The position numbers and the translations under genes were made by a program. The notes under the pieces are model-generated. The model was not told the DNA's origin. It did not search any database and saw only the letters and a program-made list of their open reading frames with translations. A stretch of 64,000 nt of DNA from Acidimicrobiia bacterium (GTDB taxonomy: Bacteria; Acidobacteriota; Terriglobia; Bryobacterales; Bryobacteraceae), in contig VFZE01000004.1 of NCBI GenBank assembly GCA_016871315.1, positions 62,001-126,000 on the forward strand, given 5' to 3'. Numbering within the stretch: the stretch's first letter is position 1; every line of letters begins with the position of its first letter. Positions 18,475 through 26,657 of the stretch are shown piece after piece.

Positions 18475-19221
18475 GTGAAGCGGTTCCGATGGTCAGGGGT
18501 TGGCGTGGTGGCGCTCATGGCGGCACTGGGATTCGGATTTCAGGCTGCCAGGAAGGGCGGCGGATCGCCTGATCCGCTCATTGCCGGATTCGAGAAAACA
18601 ACGGTGGCGTCGGTGGCGGATTCGGTGGACCAGATCGTGGGACGCCGTGGTTTCATGAGCCATGACATGCGGCCGCGGGTGGAGGGCAAGTTCGTGGGCC
18701 GGGCCGTGACGGCGCTGATGCGGGAGGCGACACCGGACAAGGCGACGCCGCAGCTGAGCGCGCGCCATTCGGTGGGAATGATCGACGCCGCCAAGCCGGG
18801 CGAGGTAGGAATCATTGTGATTGAGAACGGTCTGGACGTGGCGGGGCTGGGCGGGCTGATGGCAACGGCGGCCAAGGCGCGCGGCATGGCGGGCGTGGTG
18901 ATCGACGGGGGCGTTCGCGACGTGCCGGAAGTGAGGGGTCTCGGGTTGCCGGTCTATGCGCGCAGTGTCGTGCCGTCCAGTTCTGTCAGCCGGTATGCCA
19001 CCGTGGCCAACCAGATCCCTGTGTTGTGTGCCGGGGTGGAGGTGAAGCCGGGCGACATTGTCGTGGCCGGGGAGGACGGTGTGGTGGCGGTGCCGCAGGA
19101 GAAGGCGGAGGAGGTGTTGAAGCGGGCGCAGGAAATCGACGAGCGTGAGTCGAAAATGGTACCCTTAATTCAAAAGTTGAAGGCGTTAGGGAAAGCGATC
19201 GAACAGTTCAACCGGATTTAG
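18475..19221 (+). CDS. Membrane-anchored RraA-like protein (HMG-aldolase fold)
   Basis: A 248-residue protein. I start at the GTG at 18475, which follows a strong GAAGGAG site, not at the upstream ATG. The first 25 residues (VKRFRWSGVGVVALMAALGF) form a signal peptide or anchor, unusual because RraA and its aldolase relatives are cytoplasmic. The fold motifs are present: GIIVIENGLDVAGLGGLMA (GG-x-M), GVVIDGGVRDVPEVR, the divalent-metal/arginine motif, and GDIVVAGEDGVVAVP. Relatives cleave 4-hydroxy-4-methyl-2-oxoglutarate or bind RNase E. Because of the export signal an RNase E role is doubtful. Confidence 0.78.
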   Translation: MKRFRWSGVGVVALMAALGFGFQAARKGGGSPDPLIAGFEKTTVASVADSVDQIVGRRGFMSHDMRPRVEGKFVGRAVTALMREATPDKATPQLSARHSVGMIDAAKPGEVGIIVIENGLDVAGLGGLMATAAKARGMAGVVIDGGVRDVPEVRGLGLPVYARSVVPSSSVSRYATVANQIPVLCAGVEVKPGDIVVAGEDGVVAVPQEKAEEVLKRAQEIDERESKMVPLIQKLKALGKAIEQFNRI

Positions 19222-19318
19222 CCGGTGTCGTAGGTGGAGCGCTGGAGGATGAATAGGGTGAAAAACTCTGTTCCGGCGTCTCTAATCCTTTCCTTGGCCA
19301 ACGCCGATATGAGGGTAT

Positions 19319-19684
19319 ATGGACGAAAGGCGTTCAGAGCCTCGTTTGCTGTGTGCGGACTTGGTGGAAGTGGTTTGGAAAGACAAGTCTGGCAAGAGCC
19401 GGCGGGCTGTGGCTAACCTGGAGGACATCTCTTCTTCCGGGGCCTGCCTTCAACTGGATGTGGCGATTCCGCTACACACAAACGTCAAGGTGAACTACAC
19501 GGCTGGTGAGCTGACCGGATCGGTCCGTTACTGCGTGTATCGTGAGATCGGTTACTTTGTCGGGATACAGTTCGGAAAAGGGATGAAGTGGAGCCAGAAA
19601 GAGTTCCGCCCGCTTCACCTGTTCGATCCCCGGCGGCTGGCATCCAAGACGCCAGGCCCTACCAGCAACAGCGGACCGAACTAA
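19319..19684 (+). CDS. PilZ-domain protein, probable cyclic di-GMP binder
   Basis: A 121-residue protein consisting of one PilZ domain. The N-terminal MDERRSEPR contains the RxxxR motif (R5, R9), and DISSSGACL is the (D/N)xSxxG motif; together these two motifs wrap cyclic di-GMP in the family. The C-terminal strand is YFVGIQFGKG. The effector partner is unknown; regulation of motility or polysaccharide export is typical. The stop overlaps the convergent aminotransferase stop by 4 bases. Confidence 0.85.
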   Translation: MDERRSEPRLLCADLVEVVWKDKSGKSRRAVANLEDISSSGACLQLDVAIPLHTNVKVNYTAGELTGSVRYCVYREIGYFVGIQFGKGMKWSQKEFRPLHLFDPRRLASKTPGPTSNSGPN

Positions 19685-20811
19685 GCTTGCAGTAGCTCGC
19701 GCAAGCCATCTGCCAGCCGGGCCAGATCCTGCTCGCCATTGTAGAAATGCACGGATACCCGGAGGTTTCCGTGCCGGGCGGAAACCAGGATTCGCTTCTC
19801 CCGCAGTTGCCGCGCCAGATTGGAGGCCTCCACTCCTGGCCAGCGAGCGGCGACAATCGGCGACTCAAAGTGCGGCGCTTCATCATAAAGCAGCAGCCCT
19901 CCTAAGTCTCGGAGCATTTCGCGTAACTGACTGGCCAGGGAAAGCACGCGCTGTTCGATGCGCTCGGGGCCCAGCTCAAGAATCAATTCCAATGAAGAGC
20001 CCATCGCGTAGAGCGACGGGAAGGGAAGCATGCCGCCTTCATACTTTTCGGCTGTTTCCTTGAAGTCCGGCGCGCCGTGGTGGAGCTGATCGACGTCGCG
20101 CCAGCCGTGATGGCTGCGCCATCCAATGACGTTGGGCTTCAGATTGCGCCGCTGTTCCGGGTGGACATAGGTAAAGCCGGCGCCGTTCGGGGTCATCAGC
20201 CACTTGTAGGCGTTGACGGCCATCATTGCCGGCTGTATGGCGCCGACGTCCATCCGCAGCGCTCCCACGCTCTGAGTCCCATCGATGTAAAATGTCACGC
20301 CTCGCGCACGCAGGAACTGGGCGATCTCGTCCAGCGGCGGCCGGAAACCGTTCGTATAATTCACGGAGCTCAGGGCGACCAGGCGGGTGCGATCCGAGAT
20401 GGCGTCGTAAAAACCGTCCCAGGAGGTTTCGACGAACTCCACTTGGCGTTCGGCCAGCAGCGCCGGGTAGTAAAGGTTGTTGGGAAACTCGTTATGCAGC
20501 GTGACCACGCGGTCGCCCGGCGCCCACTCCATGCCTCCCAGCAGCAGAGACAGCGCGGCAGAAGCGGTTGGCAGCAGCGCGATGTCCTCCGGCGCGGCGT
20601 TCACCAGCTGGGAGGCTTGGGCGCGGATGCGGTCGGCGTCGTCGAACCAATCCAGGAAGTCGGAGCAGGCGAACCGGTTGCGGCGGGCGAAGTGCTCGCA
20701 GGCGGCGTCAATTCCACGAGCCGGAGTCTGGCCATAAGTGGCGGTATTCAGAAAGGTCCAGTCGCGCAGGGCGGGGAATTCGCGCCGCACATCATCCCAA
20801 TCACGATGCAC
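19681..20811 (-). CDS. Class V aminotransferase (cysteine desulfurase-like)
   Basis: A 376-residue PLP enzyme of fold type I. Visible landmarks are FLNTATYGQTP at the start, the aspartate of FYIDGTQSVGA (D177, which pairs with the pyridine nitrogen), and AYKWLMTPNG with K203 as the Schiff-base lysine. Relatives include cysteine desulfurases, isopenicillin-N epimerase-like proteins and other transaminases or lyases. No catalytic cysteine loop typical of IscS is evident, so sulfur mobilisation is uncertain. The start overlaps the 3' end of the ProRS-like gene by 11 bases, which implies coupled expression. Confidence 0.83.
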   Translation of the reverse strand: MHRDWDDVRREFPALRDWTFLNTATYGQTPARGIDAACEHFARRNRFACSDFLDWFDDADRIRAQASQLVNAAPEDIALLPTASAALSLLLGGMEWAPGDRVVTLHNEFPNNLYYPALLAERQVEFVETSWDGFYDAISDRTRLVALSSVNYTNGFRPPLDEIAQFLRARGVTFYIDGTQSVGALRMDVGAIQPAMMAVNAYKWLMTPNGAGFTYVHPEQRRNLKPNVIGWRSHHGWRDVDQLHHGAPDFKETAEKYEGGMLPFPSLYAMGSSLELILELGPERIEQRVLSLASQLREMLRDLGGLLLYDEAPHFESPIVAARWPGVEASNLARQLREKRILVSARHGNLRVSVHFYNGEQDLARLADGLRELLQA

Positions 20812-22440
20812 CCAGTTGCTCCTTCAGTTTCTCAGCGGCTTGGCTCACCGGGATTTCGGTTGGCGATCTTTCCCGCCGGCGCACGAGTTCAACCGCACCC
20901 GCGAGGAGCTTCTTGCCCACGGTGATTCGAAAAGGAATGCCAATCAGGTCGGCATCCTTGAACTTCACCCCGGGGCGCTCATCCCGGTCGTCGAGCAATG
21001 CATCGAGCCCAACGCGCAGGCAATCCCGATAGATGGACTCAGCGGCGCAACGCTGGGCCTCATCGGCGATGTTGGCCGGAGTGATCACGACGGTGAACGG
21101 GGCGATTGTTTCCGGAAGCACGATCCCGTCATTGTCGCAATGCTGCTCCACGGCCGCGCGCAGGATGGCGCGGATGTCGAGCCGTGCGGCGCCCATCGCG
21201 GGTTGAACTTCGCTGCCCTCATGGTTGCGCACGCGAAATCCAGGACAATCGACGTGGCGAATGGAGCCAAGCTGGATCGCGCTGGCGAAGCGCAAGGGTC
21301 TGCCGGTCTGCCGGCAACGATCTCCTTCAGCCACCTGCCGTAAGTCGTGATACGTGTGATGAAAATCCCTGTCAGGAGAGACATGGCGGAGATGATAATC
21401 GTCCCGGTTGGCGCCGCTGATCATATTTCGGCGGCCCTCTAAGGCCAGGTCGGCCAGGATGGGCATGGAGGTGACGCCCAGCGGTCCAAGCGAGCCGGCA
21501 TCGGCGCCAAGCCAGCCGCGAATCTCATCCGGAAATGCCGCCCGGGCATCGTCCCGGCCCAGTACGCGGGCGAGTTTCGTTTCGTTTAGAGCGTGGTCGC
21601 CACGCAGCAGCACCATCACCGGGCCGCTGCCGCATACCATCACCAGGCTCTTGATGAGGGAGGTCTCCGGCAAAGCCGCGAAGGCCGACAATTCGGCGAT
21701 GGTCTTGACGCCCGGCGTGTGGAAAGGCTCCGGCGCGGGTTCGCCATCCGGGTCGGCAATCGAGGGAGGCGCCGGTAGGGAAACGGCCATCTCCAGAGTA
21801 GCCGCATAACCGCCATCGCCGGCCACCACGATTTGCTCCGTGCCGCTTTCGCTTTCCGCGACAAACTCGACGGAAGCATCGCCTTGCGCCACCAGGCAGG
21901 CAACCTGGCACAAATCCAGCACACGCGAAAAGGTCTCGCTCTGCCTGCGAGCGGCCGCTTCCCTCCCCGCCGCATCCATGTCAAACGAAAACGATTCGAT
22001 GTTCACCTGTTGCCGCCGCCGGCGCTGGCCTGCTTTCCTGTCGTATAGTTCCGGGTAGCTGGTTTGGAACTGGAACCAGATTTGAGGCATCTGTTTGTAG
22101 CTGCGAAGCTCTCCGCTTGCCACGGCTCCAGCGGTTGCGGCAGGCTCGACGGAAGAGACGAGGGATACCTCTTGCGCCCCGATAGCTTCCATCTGGCGGC
22201 GGGCGATGGCTTGAATCTTTCCGATCACGCGTTGCGCCGGGGCCAGGAAGTGGTAAATGCCATGCGAGGAGGGCCGGATGTAGCCGGCGCGCACCATCAG
22301 CGCGAGTGCGGGCGCTAGCGCCCCGGCCGGAGACTCACGAAGAGTAGGGATAAACAGGGAACTCCAACGCATAGCTGAACTCTCAATGTAGGGCAAAACA
22401 GCTGCACAATTCCAGCATGCTAAAATCAGTTACTCCGAGA
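19700..22440. other. GC-skew transition zone
   Basis: On the plus strand G exceeds C to the left of about 20 kb and C exceeds G to the right of about 22 kb, in genes of both orientations. Inside this zone single lines are balanced. The sign change from plus to minus is what a replication terminus region shows. I find no convincing dif site in the gaps at 19222-19318 or 22373-22439. Confidence 0.45.
20801..22372 (-). CDS. Prolyl-tRNA synthetase paralogue with eroded catalytic core and intact editing domain
   Basis: A 523-residue homologue of bacterial ProS (E. coli ProS is 572). The start at the ATG at 22372 gives the normal ProS N-terminus (TLRESPAGALAPALALMVRA). From memory alignment with E. 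coli ProS, about 40 residues that include the proline-binding THEE loop are absent. The motif 2 block FRDExRPR is replaced by YPELYDRKAG, and the motif 3 block GIGVTR is replaced by ARLDIR. The GIEVGH block reads RFASAI. In contrast the YbaK-like insertion domain is well kept (TSLIKSLVMV with the editing lysine, and LLRGDHALNETK). The anticodon-binding end is kept too (LLDDRDERPGVKFKDADLIG). I infer no aminoacylation but possible editing of mischarged tRNA-Pro; this is not proven. Confidence 0.8.
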   Translation of the reverse strand: MRWSSLFIPTLRESPAGALAPALALMVRAGYIRPSSHGIYHFLAPAQRVIGKIQAIARRQMEAIGAQEVSLVSSVEPAATAGAVASGELRSYKQMPQIWFQFQTSYPELYDRKAGQRRRRQQVNIESFSFDMDAAGREAAARRQSETFSRVLDLCQVACLVAQGDASVEFVAESESGTEQIVVAGDGGYAATLEMAVSLPAPPSIADPDGEPAPEPFHTPGVKTIAELSAFAALPETSLIKSLVMVCGSGPVMVLLRGDHALNETKLARVLGRDDARAAFPDEIRGWLGADAGSLGPLGVTSMPILADLALEGRRNMISGANRDDYHLRHVSPDRDFHHTYHDLRQVAEGDRCRQTGRPLRFASAIQLGSIRHVDCPGFRVRNHEGSEVQPAMGAARLDIRAILRAAVEQHCDNDGIVLPETIAPFTVVITPANIADEAQRCAAESIYRDCLRVGLDALLDDRDERPGVKFKDADLIGIPFRITVGKKLLAGAVELVRRRERSPTEIPVSQAAEKLKEQLGAS

Positions 22441-22891
22441 TGAAAGTATCCATCGCGGCCGATCACGCCGGCTTTGCTCTCAAGCAGAAGCTGCGCGACC
22501 GTCTGGTCGCGGAAGGCCATCAGGTGACAGACCTCGGACCGGAGCAGAGTGACCCTGTCGATTATCCCGACTATGCGCTGGCGGTGGCGCGCGAGGTTGC
22601 GGCCGGACGAAGCGACCGCGGCATTCTGGTCTGCTCCAGCGGCGTAGGCATGTCGATCGCCGCGAACAAGGTGCGCGGCGTTCGCGCGGCCCTGGGTACG
22701 CACGCCGAAGAGGTCCGGCTCACGCGGGCGCATAACGACGCCAATGTACTGGCCATCGGGGCCAAGTTCACCGCCGAAGAGGCGGCTCGCGAGATGGTGG
22801 ATACGTTTCTCAACACCGAGTTCGAAGGCGGACGTCACGCGCGGCGGGTGGCGAAGATCACCCTCATCGAACAGCAAGAGGAAAAACTAGG

Positions 22892-22895
<4 letters not shown>
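22440..22895 (+). CDS. rpiB: Ribose-5-phosphate isomerase B
   Basis: A 151-residue RpiB/LacAB protein beginning [18 protein letters not shown]. The active-site block [17 protein letters not shown] supplies C65 as catalytic base and the anion hole. It interconverts ribose 5-phosphate and ribulose 5-phosphate in the pentose phosphate pathway. The stop overlaps the glyA start (ATGA), a gene order seen in many bacteria, and both feed one-carbon and nucleotide synthesis. Confidence 0.93.
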
Positions 22896-24190
<1,295 letters not shown>

Positions 24191-24212
24191 GCGCCGCTAG
24201 GGGGCCGGGCCA

Positions 24213-25376
24213 ATGAGCTTCCGCATCGTGATCGACGGACGGCATTTCCGCGACTTCGGCATCGGCACCTATATCCGCAATCTGGTGCAGGGCCTCGGGC
24301 GCATCGACGCCGCCAACCGCTATATCGTCGTCTGCCTGGAATCGGATCAGCGGGAATTCTCCGGCCTGCCAGCCAACTTTCAGACCATTCCGTACCGCCA
24401 CACCGATACGGAAAAGATGGATCACATCGCTTTCCCGGCGTTTTTGCGCCAGTTTGCCGCTGACCTTTACCACATCCCGCTGAACCGCGTGCCGTGGTGG
24501 ATGGTCCGGCCTTATGTCGTGACGATTCACGACATGAGCCGCCAGTTGTTCGGCAGCGGGCTGCGTAATCATCTGAGCCTCTATCGAGCCCGCCGCAGCC
24601 TGATGCGCGCTGCCAGGGTGATCGCCGTCAGCTCCGCTACGCGCCGCGCGGCGGAGACATTGCTCGGTATTCCCCCCGGCCATATCCGGCGCATCTACAA
24701 CGCTCCGGACCCCAGGCTGATGGAAGAGAAGATGCCCGCCGATGCCCGGGCCGCAGGGCCCGGCGCCTGGGAGCATGAACGCAGGCGAATCCTGGAGCGC
24801 TACCAGGTGAATTATCGGTACCTGTTGTATACCGGCAATATTCGTCCCCAGAAAAACATCCCCAAACTCATCGAGGCTTTTGCTGTTTTGCGCGGGGAGA
24901 TGGCATCGCATCCTGAGTACGGCGATCTGCGGCTGATCATCATCGGCGATGAGATCAACCAGTTTCCCGACGTCCGCCTGGCCGCGCAAAAGACGCGGCT
25001 CGGTTCGGCGGTGCGCTTCCTTGGCCACGTGCCGTTCGATACGTTGCGGGCATTTTATGAATCTGCCGAACTGTTTGTATTTCCCTCCCTGCACGAGGGG
25101 TTCGGATTGCCACCGCTGGAGGCGATGTCCTGTGGCACGCCGGTGGTCACCTCCAACGTCAGCTCACTGCCTGAAGTGGTGGGTGAGGCGGCGATGCTGG
25201 TGAATCCGGAAAATGTCTTTGAAATTGAGCGCGGGATGCGCGAGGTGCTGTTGGACCGGGATCTGCGGCGGGAACTGATCGAACGCGGTTATCAGCAGGC
25301 GGGCAAATTCAGCTGGGACCGCACCGCGGCTCAGGTCTTGGAGACGTACTTGGAAGCCGTGCGCGAATCCAGCTGA
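24213..25376 (+). CDS. Family 4 glycosyltransferase
   Basis: A 387-residue GT-B enzyme. It opens RIVIDGRHFRDFGIGTYIRN, a glycine-rich acceptor loop seen in mannosyltransferase-like members. The centre has LLYTGNIRPQKNIPKLIEAF, and the donor-site motif is ESAELFVFPSLHEGFGLPPL with the E-x7-E pair ahead of EAMSCGTPVV. It transfers a sugar from a nucleotide donor to a cell-surface glycan precursor. It starts 22 bases after glyA and its last 46 bases overlap the convergent XRE gene. Confidence 0.9.
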   Translation: MSFRIVIDGRHFRDFGIGTYIRNLVQGLGRIDAANRYIVVCLESDQREFSGLPANFQTIPYRHTDTEKMDHIAFPAFLRQFAADLYHIPLNRVPWWMVRPYVVTIHDMSRQLFGSGLRNHLSLYRARRSLMRAARVIAVSSATRRAAETLLGIPPGHIRRIYNAPDPRLMEEKMPADARAAGPGAWEHERRRILERYQVNYRYLLYTGNIRPQKNIPKLIEAFAVLRGEMASHPEYGDLRLIIIGDEINQFPDVRLAAQKTRLGSAVRFLGHVPFDTLRAFYESAELFVFPSLHEGFGLPPLEAMSCGTPVVTSNVSSLPEVVGEAAMLVNPENVFEIERGMREVLLDRDLRRELIERGYQQAGKFSWDRTAAQVLETYLEAVRESS

Positions 25377-25639
25377 GAGCGGATCTCGCTGCCGGGGCCC
25401 TTCCGCACCACCAACTCTCCGCTCTCATCCACCAGCAGATCCAGAATTGAGACTCTCATGTGACGCAGAATCTTGTCGGCCACCTCCGGCGTCATGCCGC
25501 GTGCGCCCTTCAGCACATTGTGGAGATGCGATTGGGAGAGTCCCGTCTTGCGCGCCAACCCGCGCTCGGTGATCTCTCCGCTGCGGATGCGGCGCGTCAA
25601 ATGCTGGCGAATCAGTAAAAGCAGGTCGTGAACTAGCAT
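25331..25639 (-). CDS. XRE-type helix-turn-helix regulator
   Basis: A 102-residue protein. A helix-turn-helix of the Cro/C1 type occupies residues about 25-70: ERGLARKTGLSQSHLHNVLK, then PEVADKILRHM. The tail (VDESGELVVRKGPGSEI) is not recognised. It could repress its own promoter or a neighbour; no operator is evident. The 3' end overlaps the convergent glycosyltransferase by 46 bases. Confidence 0.75.
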   Translation of the reverse strand: MLVHDLLLLIRQHLTRRIRSGEITERGLARKTGLSQSHLHNVLKGARGMTPEVADKILRHMRVSILDLLVDESGELVVRKGPGSEIRSQLDSRTASKYVSKT

Positions 25640-25677
25640 CGCGAGAAGTCTCAGGCAGCCACGTGATAGCTCCTAGA

Positions 25678-25707
25678 AATATAGCGCGGGCAAAGAGAGG
25701 TGTGCAA
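25678..25707 (-). promoter_or_regulatory. Candidate sigma-70 promoter for the XRE gene
   Basis: On the minus strand TTGCAC, an 18-base spacer, and TATATT stand about 40 bases before the XRE start. The -35 hexamer matches four and the -10 hexamer five of six consensus positions. The surrounding gap (25640-25862) is strikingly AT-rich for this genome and otherwise holds nothing I can name. Confidence 0.45.
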
Positions 25708-25862
25708 GGAATTAGGATTATGATTAACGTAAATTAATACTATTTCTTATACGGAACATCTAATGTGAAATCAGCTGTCTGCCGATAATCTGCCCCCGAG
25801 ATTGGATGCTGCTGAAGAGAATATGTCTCTCCGTTCTTGACCATTTTCCAATCCCCGCTAGC

Positions 25863-26522
25863 ATGAACACAATGAACGCGGCGCTCACTAGAGAGACGGA
25901 AAGCAAAATCGGGCGCCCGAAGGACATTGTCGAGCCTATGGAATGGAATCGATCCGAAACGCTGGCGTTAGCCGCTCCTGCCTGCACCCGCTGCCATGGT
26001 GTGGGCATCATCCGAACGCGCAGGTCTTCTGAGCCCTGCCACTGCGTGCTGCGCAGCATCTTTCGCGCCTGTTACGCGCGGTTTCGTCATTGTGTCACGA
26101 AGGAGAAGTTCATGAGCAAGGCCTCGCTGGAGGCCACCGCGTTCGGCCATCACCGGCGCGAAGTCTGGGGCCGCAAGGACGAGGAGTACATTGCCGACTT
26201 CGCGCTGGTCAGCAGGAGGTACCTGGAGGAGGCCGAATACCGGATCTTCAAATTCCACTTCCTGCTCGGCGCGGACTGGCGGCTCTGCTGCCGCCGCCTG
26301 AAAATGGACCGCGGAAACTTCTTTCATATGGTCTATAACATTCAGCAAAAGCTCGGACGTGTGTTCCGCGAACTGCAGCCTTTCGGTCTGTATCCGCTGG
26401 ACGAGTATTTTCAGGGCACCACGCGAGTGGATCCCGTGCTGCTCCGCTCCAACCACAGTCCGATTCCGATCCGCAGCTGTACTCCTCTGCCCGTAGTCCC
26501 GCCCCTTGAACGTGCCGCCTGA
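25863..26522 (+). CDS. Unknown protein with one DnaJ-type CxxCxGxG motif
   Basis: About 219 residues from the ATG at 25863 (MNTMNAALTRETES); an upstream ATG at 25806 is in frame but its extra residues look like leader. Near residue 43 the segment CTRCHGVG, followed by CHC, resembles one zinc repeat of DnaJ (CxxCxGxG); a single knuckle could bind one zinc only with additional ligands. The centre (YLEEAEYRIFKFHFLLGADW, then RRLKMDRGNFFHMVYNIQQKLG) is helical and looks like a sigma-factor region 4-type helix-turn-helix, which is inference. No assigned family; it sits ahead of rpoN. Confidence 0.55.
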   Translation: MNTMNAALTRETESKIGRPKDIVEPMEWNRSETLALAAPACTRCHGVGIIRTRRSSEPCHCVLRSIFRACYARFRHCVTKEKFMSKASLEATAFGHHRREVWGRKDEEYIADFALVSRRYLEEAEYRIFKFHFLLGADWRLCCRRLKMDRGNFFHMVYNIQQKLGRVFRELQPFGLYPLDEYFQGTTRVDPVLLRSNHSPIPIRSCTPLPVVPPLERAA

Positions 26523-26643
26523 TCATCCCGCCCGCCCTAGTGGCGTTTCCTTCCTCTCGGCCGCCGGTCTTCGGACTGGCGGCCGCTTGCCCTTTCCGCC
26601 TCGATTCTCTCCTACTCCGGCCAATCGGAAAGCGCTCGAGACG

Positions 26644-26649
26644 TATAAT
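26644..26649 (+). promoter_or_regulatory. Weak candidate -10 box before rpoN
   Basis: A perfect TATAAT lies 8 bases before the rpoN start. No convincing -35 hexamer lies 16-18 bases upstream, and the predicted transcript start would fall almost on the ATG, giving a nearly leaderless message. It may be coincidence. Confidence 0.25.
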
Positions 26650-26657
26650 GGGAAGCG

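Noticed and set aside
25700-25735. Possible dif-like site (GGTGTGCAAGG ... TTATGATTAAC)
   Set aside because: The half-sites match the E. coli dif arms only in part, and the centre would be 8 instead of 6 bases. Too weak to support a terminus site.
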